Shown: positions 17,363 through 26,516 of the stretch, piece by piece
How the letters are laid out: the number at the start of each line of letters is the position of its first letter
Position numbering within the stretch: position 1 is the first letter of the stretch
Assembly: GCA_051891435.1 (NCBI GenBank)
Contig: JBJFFE010000030.1
Location: forward strand, 1-53,336
Direction of reading: 5' to 3'
Origin: UMGS1933 sp051891435
GTDB taxonomy: Bacteria > Bacillota > Clostridia > TANB77 > CAG-508
Length of the DNA: 53,336 nucleotides
Notes under the pieces: generated by a model
What the model was told of the DNA's origin: nothing
Databases searched by the model: none
What the model saw: the letters and a program-made list of their open reading frames with translations, nothing else
Made by a program: the position numbers and the translations under genes

Positions 17363-20017
17363 TTATTCATCAATAATTCTTCTTGCTCCAATATAATGCT
17401 CATCAAAATATTGGCCTTCAATTAGTTCAGTTATTTGAACAACATCTCCTGGTTTTGGTGCATGTATAAATTGATTGTTTCCAATGTAAATACCAACATG
17501 TCCTGTTTCTGTATCAAAGAAGACTAAATCTCCAGGTAGTAATTCTTCTCTATCAACAGGAATTCCATCAGCCTGGTCGTATATACATTTTTTCTGGATT
17601 GTATATCCAGCCTTTTGATATACATATTGTACAAATCCCGCACAATCGAATCCTCCATCTTCTGGAGATTTTCCTCCTGCAACATACTTAGTTCCTATGA
17701 AGCTTAATGCAATTTCTACAACATTAGATTTCGCATCTTCTCCACTCTTAATTTCAAAATATAATTCCACTGTGCCTTGATAATTATTTATTCCTTTTAT
17801 TATTGCTTGAGCCGTTCCAATTAAAGTATTGTTTTTATAAGTAACTTCATAATCAGTATCCCTTATTAATTGTTTTTGATTATGTTTAATTGATACATTT
17901 GGTTCACATGCTGTATTTCCATATTTATCTATTCTAAACTCGCAAGCTTTTATCGGTTCAATATAAAGATCATTTATGGTTTTAGGTTCAATTTTAAATT
18001 CTTTTTTAAGTGTTCCTGAATAATTGCCCTTACCTTTAATTATTACCATTGCAGTTCCAGCATTTTTATTATTTTTGTATGTAATAGTATAATCTTTATC
18101 TTCTTTTAATGCTTGTTTATTATCCTTAATTATATATGTTGGTTTTATTTCATTACCCGAATAAACATAATTTGACTGTTTAGTATAAATAGTTAAACTG
18201 CTAATGTCTTTTGCTTTTATTGTAATTTTTATATTTTTGCATCCGTAGTAATTACCTTTTCCTAGTATTTGAATTATTGCGTTTCCTACGTTCGTGCCTC
18301 CATTATAAACTTGATATGTATAATCTATTCCCATTTTCAATGTTTCTTTATTATGCATTATTTTTATTTCAGGTTGAATTAATGATCCAGTATATACATA
18401 TGTAGTTTTAACATTTATTTGTAAATATGCTATATTTTTTTGTTTTATTTCAAAAGTTTTTTGAACTGAACCTTTGTAATTTCCTATACCTGTTATTTTC
18501 ATGGTTGCTGTTCCAACATTTTTATTATTAGTGTATGTAACTGTATACTCTTTATTTAAAACTAGTCTCTTACCATTATGTACTATTGTAGGATTTGGTT
18601 TTATTTCTGATCCAGTATAAATATATGAATTAGAGCAAGCTATTTCTAAAACATTAATTGATTTTTGCGTTATATTAAAATTACATGTTTTGGTACCATT
18701 ATATTTTCCTTTACCATAAATTATTACTTGTCCTGTTCCAGCATTAATATTATTTTTATATACTATTGTGTAATCTGTAGTATTAAGTAATTTTGTTGAG
18801 CCATAGTAAATTGTAACTTTTGGTTCTATTTTAGCACCACTGTATAAAAATGTTTCATTAGATAAGGAAACTTTGCAATTGTTTATATTTATTTTGTTTT
18901 GTCCTGCTGATTTAATTGTTACCTTTCTTGTTGTAGAACCATAGAAATTACCAATACCATATATTTGAATAGTGGCTGTTCCTGGGTTAACACCATTCAA
19001 AACATTATATGTATAATCTGTTCCTTGTTTTAATGTTTTTGAATTATAAGTTATTGTCATATTTGGTTTTATTACACTTCCTGTATACGTATATTCTGTT
19101 TTACTTAGTATTATATTTACTTTTGGGTCTGCAATTGATACTTTAGTAGGCTGTGGTGTAGATGTTTGCTTTTTTATTTCAAAATATGAAATTGCTGTAC
19201 CTTTGTATTTTCCTTTTGCCATTACTATAATCATACCCATTCCAGGTTCTATATTATTTTGATACTCATATACATAATCTACTCCATTTGTTAAAATTTT
19301 TTCTCCGCATTTTACAGTAAATGCTGGTTTAATTTCTCTTCCTGTATATGTCCAATAGTACTGTCTTGTAATAGTTGCATTTTTAAGTGAATATTCATCT
19401 ATTCCTGAATTTGATGAAGATGTTTCTTTTTTTATTTCAAAATAGGCAATAGCTGTATCTTTGTATTTGCCTCTTGGCATCACTATAATCATACCCATTC
19501 CAGGTTCTATATTATTTTGATACTCATATACATAATCTACTCCATTTGTTAAATATTTTCCTCCACATCTCACAGTAAATGCTGGCTTTATTTCTTTTCC
19601 CGTATATGTCCAATAATACTGTCTTGTAATAGTTGCATTTTTAAGAGAATATTCATCTACTTTTGATGATGTTTGTGAATTTGGCGAATCAATATAAAAA
19701 GTTCTTGAAGTTGAACCAATATAGGATTGCCCTGTGGCTTTAACAGTAATTTTTGCTGTCCCTGGATATATATTATTACTATAGCTTATAGTATAATTTG
19801 ATGATGCAACAACAGAACCATCTAAATAAACCGTTACGGGTGGTCTAATTGTCGCTCCTGTATAAGTATAATGTACTTGTGGAATTGATATTCTAGCTCC
19901 AGCTAAATTCTTTTGTTTTGCAACAACTTGGCGTGCTAATACACTTTGTGGACAAATTCCTAAGATTAATACGACAATAAAAAATATAGTTAATGTTTTA
20001 ATGGTTTTTATATTCAT
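17363..20017 (-). CDS. Secreted nine-repeat protein with C-terminal NlpC/P60 domain
   Basis: This 884-residue protein has an N-terminal signal peptide (hydrophobic residues about 8-24, ending near VLA). Nine repeats of about 75 residues follow (about 45-765). Each has the pattern YTYTG-x-IKP, then DYT-x-x-Y-x-NN, then GTA and GxGNYxGT. Repeats 2 and 3 are nearly identical. The last 115 residues are an NlpC/P60 peptidase with catalytic Cys in FDCAGFVQYVY, His in GHVGIYIG and the third residue in FIHAPK. It is probably a wall-bound endopeptidase that cuts peptide stems, with beta-sandwich spacers. The ATG at 20017 has GAGGTG upstream. No LPxTG or choline-binding motif is seen. Confidence 0.9.
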   Translation of the reverse strand: MNIKTIKTLTIFFIVVLILGICPQSVLARQVVAKQKNLAGARISIPQVHYTYTGATIRPPVTVYLDGSVVASSNYTISYSNNIYPGTAKITVKATGQSYIGSTSRTFYIDSPNSQTSSKVDEYSLKNATITRQYYWTYTGKEIKPAFTVRCGGKYLTNGVDYVYEYQNNIEPGMGMIIVMPRGKYKDTAIAYFEIKKETSSSNSGIDEYSLKNATITRQYYWTYTGREIKPAFTVKCGEKILTNGVDYVYEYQNNIEPGMGMIIVMAKGKYKGTAISYFEIKKQTSTPQPTKVSIADPKVNIILSKTEYTYTGSVIKPNMTITYNSKTLKQGTDYTYNVLNGVNPGTATIQIYGIGNFYGSTTRKVTIKSAGQNKININNCKVSLSNETFLYSGAKIEPKVTIYYGSTKLLNTTDYTIVYKNNINAGTGQVIIYGKGKYNGTKTCNFNITQKSINVLEIACSNSYIYTGSEIKPNPTIVHNGKRLVLNKEYTVTYTNNKNVGTATMKITGIGNYKGSVQKTFEIKQKNIAYLQINVKTTYVYTGSLIQPEIKIMHNKETLKMGIDYTYQVYNGGTNVGNAIIQILGKGNYYGCKNIKITIKAKDISSLTIYTKQSNYVYSGNEIKPTYIIKDNKQALKEDKDYTITYKNNKNAGTAMVIIKGKGNYSGTLKKEFKIEPKTINDLYIEPIKACEFRIDKYGNTACEPNVSIKHNQKQLIRDTDYEVTYKNNTLIGTAQAIIKGINNYQGTVELYFEIKSGEDAKSNVVEIALSFIGTKYVAGGKSPEDGGFDCAGFVQYVYQKAGYTIQKKCIYDQADGIPVDREELLPGDLVFFDTETGHVGIYIGNNQFIHAPKPGDVVQITELIEGQYFDEHYIGARRIIDE

Positions 20018-20141
20018 AATAATCACCTCTTTTATTTAAGGTAAAATATCCCTATTTATATTATAGCACAATGATATATTTTATGCAAGGTTCTTTCTAG
20101 TATCTACTTTTTAAAAGATTTTTAATTTTTTTATATTTTTA

Positions 20142-20420
20142 TTATGATATAAAAAACTTTGGAATTCTACTTAAATTTTTATCTTTTCTAATATACATTG
20201 CAATTATAGAAATTTTATCCTTTCCCAAGAGATGAATATTTAATGTTAAAGAATTAACAACTTTAAGTTTTTCTATATATTCAATTTTTTCACTATTTTT
20301 CTTCTGTTTCCCTTTTTCTTCAATCAAGAAATTATCTATAATTTTTATATTATCAACTATTATTTTTAATGTTTCATTTAGTTTTTCTATAGAATTCTTT
20401 ATATGTCCATCATAATTCAA
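20142..20420 (-). CDS. Small hypothetical protein
   Basis: This possible 92-residue protein is rich in Lys, Ile and Asn, with a helical N-terminal half (IEKLNETLKIIVDNIKIIDN). I recognise no family. The ribosome binding site is weak. It lies between lysS and the NlpC gene on the same strand, with a bidirectional hairpin upstream. It could be a chance frame in AT-rich DNA. Confidence 0.35.
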   Translation of the reverse strand: MNYDGHIKNSIEKLNETLKIIVDNIKIIDNFLIEEKGKQKKNSEKIEYIEKLKVVNSLTLNIHLLGKDKISIIAMYIRKDKNLSRIPKFFIS

Positions 20421-20465
20421 ATTTTCGACATTTTTTATCGACTATTAGTTAAATTTGATTGAAAA

Positions 20466-20498
20466 CAAAAAAACCTAATATTTCTATTAGGTTTTTTT
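20466..20498. terminator. Bidirectional hairpin terminator after lysS
   Basis: AAAAAAACCTAATA and TATTAGGTTTTTTT form a hairpin with A/T runs on both sides, so it can terminate in either direction. It is about 180 bases beyond the lysS stop. Confidence 0.75.
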
Positions 20499-20681
20499 AC
20501 AACTATTATTATATTAATATCTCAGAAAGTCTTAATAATATGATTTTTTTCACTTATTTTACACCTACTGGAATAATTTATTAAAATTTATTATTTTTTC
20601 TTATAATCTTATGTTCTTTAAAACTGTTGGTATAAGTGTTTTTTTATCGTTATTAAAATTCATTGAATTTTGGTAAATGTT

Positions 20682-22175
20682 TTAGTTCAAAGGTTTCATT
20701 GTCGGGAAGAACAATATATCTCTAATAGATGCTGAGTCTGTTAATAGCATTATTAATCTATCTAAACCTATTCCCATTCCTCCTGTTGGTGGAAGTCCAA
20801 TTTCTAGTGCAGTTACAAAGTCTTCATCCATTCCTCCTGCTTCTTCATCGCCTTTTTGTTTTGCTTCTACTTGTTTCATAAATCTTTCATATTGGTCTAG
20901 TGGGTCGTTTAATTCTGAATATGCATTTCCATATTCACGTCCTCCAATAAATAATTCAAATCTTTCAACCAATGATGGGTCAGATGGTTTTCTTTTTGTA
21001 AGTGGTGATATTTCTACTGGATAGTCTATAATAAATGTTGGTTGAACTAAAGTATCTTCAACGTATTCTTCAAAGAAGGCATTTATTACGTGTCCTCTTG
21101 TTTGTTTTGTTTCTTCTAGTTCTATTCCTTTTTCTTTTGCTAAAGCTCTTGCTTCTTCATCTGTTTTGATTTCATTAAAGTCTATTCCTGTTACTTCTTT
21201 TATACTATCTATCATTGAAATTCTTTTCCATCCTGGTGTTAAGTCTATATCTACACTTTGGTATGTTATTTTTGTTGTTCCTAATACATTTTGTGCAATT
21301 GTTGATATTATTTTTTCTGCCATGTTCATCATGTCATTATAGTCTTCATATGCTGCATAGAATTCTATGTTTGTAAATTCAGGATTATGTTTTATATCCA
21401 TTCCTTCATTTCTAAAGTTTTTACCTATTTCATATACTTTATCAAATCCACCTACTATTAATCTTTTTAAGTTTAATTCTGGTGCTATTCTTAAGTACAT
21501 GTCCAAATTTAATGTGTTATGGTGTGTTATAAATGGTCTTGCTGCATCACCTGTTGCTACTGTTGTAAGCATTGGTGTTTCTACCTCTAGGTAACCTTCT
21601 TCTTCTAATATTCTTCTTAATTCTTTTATTATTTTACTTCTTTTTATAAATGTTTCTTTTACTTCTGGGTTTACTATTAAGTCTAAATATCTTTGTCTAT
21701 ATCTTAATTCTGTATCTTTTAGTCCATGGAATTTTTCTGGTAATGGTCTTAGTGATTTTGTAAGTAATACCATTTCTTTTGCATGAACTGATATTTCTCC
21801 TGTTTTTGTTTTAAATACAAATCCCGTTATTCCAACAATGTCTCCAATATCATATGTCTTAAATTCTTTGTAGTTTTCTTCTCCTAAATCATTTAAGCTA
21901 ACATAGCTTTGTATTTTCCCTTGCATATCTTGTATATGGCAAAATGATGCTTTCCCCATAATTCTTTTTGCAATCATTCTTCCTGCGATTGTTACATCTT
22001 TTCCTTCTAATTCATCATAGTTTTCTTTTATTTGCTCACTGTTATGTGTTCTATTATATTTTGTGATTTTGAAAGGATCTTTGCCCTGTTTTCGTAATTC
22101 CTCCAATTTTTCTTTTCTTATTGCTACTAAATGATTTTCATCTAGCATTTGTTCGTTGTTATTGTTTTGTTCCAT
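20682..22175 (-). CDS. lysS: Lysyl-tRNA synthetase, class II
   Basis: This 497-residue class IIb synthetase has an N-terminal OB-fold anticodon domain (about 50-170). The catalytic domain has motif 2 near FRNEGMDIKHNPEFT, the ERFELFIGGREYGNAYSELN stretch, and motif 3 GMGIGLDRLIML close to the end. It charges tRNA-Lys. The start has a GAAGGGAG-like site upstream. No T-box leader was seen in the long upstream region. Confidence 0.97.
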   Translation of the reverse strand: MEQNNNNEQMLDENHLVAIRKEKLEELRKQGKDPFKITKYNRTHNSEQIKENYDELEGKDVTIAGRMIAKRIMGKASFCHIQDMQGKIQSYVSLNDLGEENYKEFKTYDIGDIVGITGFVFKTKTGEISVHAKEMVLLTKSLRPLPEKFHGLKDTELRYRQRYLDLIVNPEVKETFIKRSKIIKELRRILEEEGYLEVETPMLTTVATGDAARPFITHHNTLNLDMYLRIAPELNLKRLIVGGFDKVYEIGKNFRNEGMDIKHNPEFTNIEFYAAYEDYNDMMNMAEKIISTIAQNVLGTTKITYQSVDIDLTPGWKRISMIDSIKEVTGIDFNEIKTDEEARALAKEKGIELEETKQTRGHVINAFFEEYVEDTLVQPTFIIDYPVEISPLTKRKPSDPSLVERFELFIGGREYGNAYSELNDPLDQYERFMKQVEAKQKGDEEAGGMDEDFVTALEIGLPPTGGMGIGLDRLIMLLTDSASIRDILFFPTMKPLN

Positions 22176-22647
22176 ATTATCAATCTCCCTTCAAATTTAT
22201 TGTGTTATTATATACTAAATTCAATAAAAAGTAAATAATTTTAAAGTTTTTTACTTATATTTATTTTTCCTCATTTTTCAACATTTTGTCATCTTTCTGT
22301 AATTTTCTGGCAATTTTGTTTGCTGTTTGTAATAAAGCTGTAATGTTTTTGTAATTTTTATGTATACCCTTGTAACTCATTTGTAATAATTCTTTTCTAC
22401 ATGTGGATACTGTGGATAACTCTGTGAATAACTTATTTTACTATATTATTTGTTTCTTATTATTCACATTTTGAACTTCTGTTTTGTTTATAATATTTTT
22501 TTACTTTTTATTTTTCAAAATTATGTGTACATTATTTTTGTTTGGTGTTTTTTTCAATTTTTGTTGATTTATAAATATCTTTGATGTTTTTATAAAAAAA
22601 ATGTTACATAACAAAATATTTTCTTGCTATGCAACATCCCGTTACAA
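22176..22647. other. Long intergenic region between lysS and DUF1294 gene
   Basis: About 470 very AT-rich bases. The left part has repeated TGTAAT words (about six between 22290 and 22390), followed by a cluster of four DnaA-box-like nonamers at 22402-22468, then a T-rich stretch. There is no gene, and no dnaA or dnaN nearby. Confidence 0.5.
22402..22468. promoter_or_regulatory. Cluster of DnaA boxes
   Basis: TGTGGATAC (22402-22410), TGTGGATAA (22411-22419), TGTGAATAA (22423-22431) and TTATTCACA (22460-22468). Three match the TTATNCACA consensus exactly and one has a single mismatch. Three point one way and the fourth the other. The block lies in AT-rich DNA. Whether DnaA binds and for what purpose is inference. 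Confidence 0.6.
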
Positions 22648-22927
22648 TTATACTAAAAGAATTATAGCTCCTATTATTTCTAAAATTAAAATCATGGGGA
22701 ATCCTATATAAAATCTAGGTTTTTTAGTTTTATGCCTAAAAAAATACATTCCAGCTATTCCGACCTATTCCTCCACCTAGAACTACCAACATAAATAAAG
22801 TTTTCTCCTTTGTTCTCCATCTTCCTTTTTTTGCTTTATATTTATCTATTCCCATACTCAAAAAAGTTATAATATTTATAGCTATTAAATATATTATTAT
22901 ATTTTTCATTGTTAATATTTTTTCCAT
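22648..22927 (-). CDS. DUF1294 membrane protein, +1 frameshift at CGG
   Basis: The family is a small integral membrane protein of about 90 residues with unknown function. The zero frame begins MEKILTMKNIIIYLIAIN, has GIDKYKAKKGRWRTKEKTL typical of DUF1294, and then meets CGG (complement of 22760-22762) and stops within nine codons. Skipping the C gives GGGIG-GIAGMYFFRHKTKKP, which is the conserved second half, followed by FYIGFPMILILEI and a stop at 22648. The total is about 92 residues. GGAGAC precedes the ATG. It is best read as one gene with a +1 frameshift. Confidence 0.85.
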
Positions 22928-23039
22928 TTTTGTCTCCTTCTTTCATTGATAAGTATATTATTTATGACACTTTTTGTCAATCGTATATTTTTTTGTTTTT
23001 TAGATAATAATTAATAATATAAAAACAAAGGAGGTTATC

Positions 23040-23468
23040 ATGGATAAAAATATTGAGGCTTTAAAGGAAATTTGTAAAGGCGTTAAAATGGGTATGGATT
23101 CTATTGAATATTTGCAAGACAAAGTCCAAACATCTAGACTTTCTGAATATTTAAGGCACGAATATAGTATGTATAACAATGTTTTAGATAAAGTTAATGA
23201 TGCTTTTTCCAATTATGGAGTAGAACCTAATGATTATAGTCTTGCTAATAAAGCTATGCTTTGGTATGGTATTCAAACTAATACTATTAAAGATAAGAGT
23301 GATTCTAAGATTTCTGAAATGTTAATGCAAGGTACAAATATGGGAATTATCGAAGGAAGAAGAATTTTAAATGCACATAATGATTTAGACACTGATGTTA
23401 AAAATTTAATAAACGATTTTGTAAGTTATCAAGAACAAAGTGTAGAAAAATTAAAAAAGTTTTTATAG
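23040..23468 (+). CDS. Helical protein of unknown function (DUF2383/ferritin-like fold possible)
   Basis: This 142-residue, strongly helical, soluble protein begins MDKNIEALKEICKGVKMGMD. The pattern of four long helices with scattered Glu and His recalls DUF2383 and ferritin-like bundles, but I see no firm metal-ligand motif, so the assignment is tentative. A perfect AAAGGAGGT lies four bases before the ATG. It is a single plus-strand gene between minus-strand genes. Confidence 0.7.
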   Translation: MDKNIEALKEICKGVKMGMDSIEYLQDKVQTSRLSEYLRHEYSMYNNVLDKVNDAFSNYGVEPNDYSLANKAMLWYGIQTNTIKDKSDSKISEMLMQGTNMGIIEGRRILNAHNDLDTDVKNLINDFVSYQEQSVEKLKKFL

Positions 23469-23539
23469 TTTACTATCTCATTTTTTTATGCTATACTTAT
23501 CATTGAAACAAAACAATTTGAAAGGGGAGGTACCTTTTT

Positions 23540-23695
23540 ATGGACAAGATGATTTTTTGCATTGTGATTATTGGTGCAATTTCTTTGGTTTCCTTTTTGC
23601 AAGTTTCGCTTGCTATCCACCTGTGGAAAAAATTTCGGGCGGAGGAAACCAAAAATCAAGTAAACCCTCCCAGCAACGAGGAGGAGCCCGAATAG
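23540..23695 (+). CDS. Small membrane peptide of atypical composition
   Basis: A 51-codon frame has the strong site GGGGAGGT eight bases before its ATG. It encodes one membrane helix (about residues 4-27) followed by a charged tail (KKFRAEETKNQ). The stop codon is inside the loop of a strong terminator. The codons are GC-richer than all neighbours (CTG, ATC, GCG, CCC), which suggests recent acquisition. It contains an in-frame CGG codon at 23636, the only one I found outside the frameshift sites. If CGG causes +1 slippage the peptide would not end normally. It recalls small toxin or holin-like peptides, but this is a guess. Confidence 0.5.
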   Translation: MDKMIFCIVIIGAISLVSFLQVSLAIHLWKKFRAEETKNQVNPPSNEEEPE

Positions 23696-23707
23696 GCTCC
23701 TCCTTTT
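23680..23707 (+). terminator. Strong intrinsic terminator
   Basis: GGAGGAGCC pairs with GGCTCCTCC around a six-base loop and is followed by TTTT. The stop codon of the 51-codon ORF lies in the loop. On the minus strand it could also serve the spoIIQ gene. Confidence 0.85.
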
Positions 23708-23714
23708 ATATATA

Positions 23715-24488
23715 CTATTTTAAATATAATGCTGGATCTACATATTCTCCATCTTTTAACATTTCAAAATGTAAATGTGGTTCATCTGCAATTTCAAATA
23801 CTGCTGAATTTCCTATTGTCCCAATACTTTGTCCCTTTTCTACTTTTTCATCTTCTGATACAAATTCTGTAGTTAACAAGTTTGAATATATCGTTTTAAA
23901 TCCATTTTCATGTTCTATTATCACTGTCAAACCATATCTTGGATCATTTTTTATTGCAACTACAGTTCCATCTTCTGCAGCTTTTACGACTGTTGTTCTA
24001 TCTGCTTTGATATCAATTCCTTGGTGGATTGTCCATTCTTCTAGTGTTTCAGAATATATTAAATTTTCTACTGAAAATTCTCTTGATATTTCTCCCTCTA
24101 CAGGATATGCAAATACTAATTCTTTTTTAGGTTCTGGTTTTTGCTCCTCTTCTTTATCTATTACTGTTGTTGTTTCCTTTTCTTCAGTAGTAGTTGCATT
24201 TACTGTATTTGTGTTTTCTATAGTATTATTCATATTTTCTTGTACTTGTTCAATACTTTTACTTAAATCTGAACTTGCGCTTTCAGTTTCACCTTCTTTA
24301 TCTTCTGTGGTATTTGGGACTAATCCTATTATTTGTTCTGTAGATAACATACTCTTTGATATGTCATCTAATTTTTTATTATAAACTCTATATAATATTA
24401 CCAGTGTTATTGCCAGTATAATAGCTACTGCTCCTGTAATATAAAAGAATTTATAACTTTTGTTTCTCATTCTCGTTTGCCTTCTCAA
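23715..24488 (-). CDS. spoIIQ: SpoIIQ-like M23 peptidase
   Basis: This 257-residue protein has one N-terminal membrane helix (about 15-35), a low-complexity linker rich in Thr, Glu and Asn (about 45-125), and a C-terminal LytM/M23 domain. The zinc motifs are present: HQGIDI and HLHFEM. Clostridial SpoIIQ keeps these residues, unlike that of Bacillus. It would sit in the forespore membrane and join SpoIIIAH in the engulfment channel. The TTG at 24488 is chosen because GGAGG lies nine bases before it; the next ATG is 18 bases in. The gene follows spoIID, the usual clostridial order. Confidence 0.87.
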   Translation of the reverse strand: MRRQTRMRNKSYKFFYITGAVAIILAITLVILYRVYNKKLDDISKSMLSTEQIIGLVPNTTEDKEGETESASSDLSKSIEQVQENMNNTIENTNTVNATTTEEKETTTVIDKEEEQKPEPKKELVFAYPVEGEISREFSVENLIYSETLEEWTIHQGIDIKADRTTVVKAAEDGTVVAIKNDPRYGLTVIIEHENGFKTIYSNLLTTEFVSEDEKVEKGQSIGTIGNSAVFEIADEPHLHFEMLKDGEYVDPALYLK

Positions 24489-24550
24489 AGTTATCGTGCC
24501 TCCTTATTTTTATCTTTAGTTAAATTATTTCCATTTTTTATTACTTTATT

Positions 24551-25531
24551 CTATACATCTTTAATTTCTACACCTGTATAATAATGTTTTATTATTTCTT
24601 CATAATTATTTCCTAATTTTGCCATACTATCAGCACCTGTTTGGCTCATACCAACTCCATGTCCATATCCTAAAACTTTGAAAATTATATTATTTCCTTC
24701 TATTACCACACTAAACATAGCAGACTTTAACCCAAATATTGTTCTAGCTTCTACACCAGATATTTCTATGTTTCCAAATTTAATACTTTTAATTCTTCCA
24801 CTTTCTGTATTTTCTAAGATTTTTATTGAATCTTCTGTTGAAAAATCTATTTGTATATCTGAATGATATTCTTTTAATTTTTGTATTAATTCATCTTTTG
24901 TTAGAGTAACTTCTGAACTATATTGTGTGTATGCATCCTCTCCAGATGTTGTAACTACTTGTAAATACGGATAATTTGTACCTCCCCACACATTAGTTGC
25001 AGTTTCCGTAGTTCCTCCACTATTAGAATGGAAAAAAGCATTTATTGGTTCTCCTTCGTATGTAATTATCTTTCCTTTTGTTTCCTCTACCGCCGATACA
25101 ATTTTTTGCCAATTTGTTTCTCTTTCGTTTTCGTTCCAGCTTTCAAATCTTTTTTCTTTAGAAATCCACGCTTGACAACAACTTGCCGAATCGCATATAT
25201 CTGCTTCTTCATGCTTACTACCATTTACAATTTTATAAATTGTATATGTTCTTGCAACTGTAGCTTGTGCTTTTAGTGCCTCCATTTCAAAACTTGCAGG
25301 CATTTCAGCCGAAACCACTCCATATAAATATTCATCTAAACCAATTTCTTCTATTTTTCCTGTTTCTTGGTGTAAAAGTTTTATAGTGCTATATTGTTTA
25401 TAATCATATTCTTGTTTTTGCTCTGGCACTTCTGCAATTACCTCCTGACTATTATATTGTTTAGTAAATATTATTGGTATTGCAAAACATATGAGAACAA
25501 ATATTAAAATTAATAATATTAGTTTTTTCAT
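24551..25531 (-). CDS. spoIID: Stage II sporulation protein D, lytic transglycosylase
   Basis: This 326-residue protein has an N-terminal membrane anchor (about 3-22) and a SpoIID domain. GVVSAEMPASFEMEALKAQA holds the catalytic glutamate, and the HSNSGG and YGHGVGMSQTGA stretches are conserved. It degrades septal peptidoglycan during engulfment with SpoIIP and SpoIIM. It lies between sigF and spoIIQ on the same strand. It is likely read in the mother cell under sigma-E, though I did not identify the promoter. Confidence 0.94.
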   Translation of the reverse strand: MKKLILLILIFVLICFAIPIIFTKQYNSQEVIAEVPEQKQEYDYKQYSTIKLLHQETGKIEEIGLDEYLYGVVSAEMPASFEMEALKAQATVARTYTIYKIVNGSKHEEADICDSASCCQAWISKEKRFESWNENERETNWQKIVSAVEETKGKIITYEGEPINAFFHSNSGGTTETATNVWGGTNYPYLQVVTTSGEDAYTQYSSEVTLTKDELIQKLKEYHSDIQIDFSTEDSIKILENTESGRIKSIKFGNIEISGVEARTIFGLKSAMFSVVIEGNNIIFKVLGYGHGVGMSQTGADSMAKLGNNYEEIIKHYYTGVEIKDV

Positions 25532-25623
25532 ATTTCCCCTCTTTTTATTTACAAAAATTTTATATATAAATATAATTTTTGATGTCGACGTTAGATATGG
25601 AGTGAGAAATAGAAATTGTTATA

Positions 25624-25697
25624 TAAAAAAATGAGGGATGTTCATGGGCAAAAGCTTTAGCTTTTGAGCCTGAATGAAAGAGGCTCATTTTTTTATA
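25624..25697. terminator. Compound hairpin, probable terminator of the spoIIA operon
   Basis: Outer arms AAAAAAATGAG and CTCATTTTTTT enclose two smaller hairpins (GAGCC...GGCTC and AAAAGCTTTAGCTTTT). T-runs flank both sides. It lies about 90 bases beyond the sigF stop on the minus strand. Confidence 0.65.
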
Positions 25698-25786
25698 TTA
25701 CACTTTCTTTTCGAACGTATTGATAAGGAGACGAAAAAATTATATTTATATATAAAAAGTCCGCAAATTATAATTTATAGTAATAA

Positions 25787-26506
25787 TCAAACTGCAATTT
25801 TTTTACGCATTTCTAATAAAACTTTCTTCTCTATTCTAGATACTTGAACCTGTGATATTCCTAAAGTTTTTGCCACTTCTGTTTGAGTTTTTTCCTTAAA
25901 ATATCTTAGAACTATTATTTGTTGTTCTCTAGAATCTAATTCTTTTATTAATTTTTTTATTGTTATTTTATTTATTAAATCTCCTACATCATCCTTATTA
26001 TTGCTTATTTTAGATATTTTACTTTCTTTTTCTTCTCCCTCATACGCATACTCATCTATTGAATCTATTGGTTTTGTTGCATCTAATGCTACAGCAATAT
26101 CCTCAGTACTTACATTTAAAATTCGTGCAATTTCAGATATTTTTATATCTTTCCCATTTTTTATAAGATAATCTCTTTGTACCTCTCTTATTTTCGCACC
26201 TAGTTCTTTTATGCTTCTACTTATCTTTATCGGTCCATCATCTCTTAAAAATCTTTTAATTTCACCCATTATATAAGGCACAGCAAATGTTGAAATTTTA
26301 ACCTCAAAGCTTGTATCAAATCTTTGTACCGCTTTTATTAAGCCTATGCATCCAATCTGATATAATTCTTCTTTTGAATATCCTCTTCCTAAAAATCTAT
26401 TTACTATACTCCATATTAATCCAGAATTATTTAGTACTATTTTATTCATTGCTTCCTCTGACTTGTTTTGTGCCTCAATAATGTCTTTTGTATTTGTTTC
26501 GTACAT
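25787..26506 (-). CDS. sigF: RNA polymerase sigma-F factor
   Basis: This 239-residue sporulation sigma factor has region 2 (YSKEELYQIGCIGLIKAVQR), region 3 and a region 4 helix-turn-helix (QTEVAKTLGISQVQVSR). It directs the first forespore-specific transcription. SigG is a close paralogue, but position directly after spoIIAA and spoIIAB identifies SigF. The ATG follows GGAGAAAGC, ten bases past spoIIAB. Confidence 0.95.
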   Translation of the reverse strand: MYETNTKDIIEAQNKSEEAMNKIVLNNSGLIWSIVNRFLGRGYSKEELYQIGCIGLIKAVQRFDTSFEVKISTFAVPYIMGEIKRFLRDDGPIKISRSIKELGAKIREVQRDYLIKNGKDIKISEIARILNVSTEDIAVALDATKPIDSIDEYAYEGEEKESKISKISNNKDDVGDLINKITIKKLIKELDSREQQIIVLRYFKEKTQTEVAKTLGISQVQVSRIEKKVLLEMRKKIAV

Positions 26507-26516
26507 GCTTTCTCCT

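Noticed and set aside
22402..22468. Calling this region the chromosome origin
   Set aside because: No dnaA, dnaN, rpmH or similar gene is near and gene direction does not switch here. Only a box cluster can be supported.
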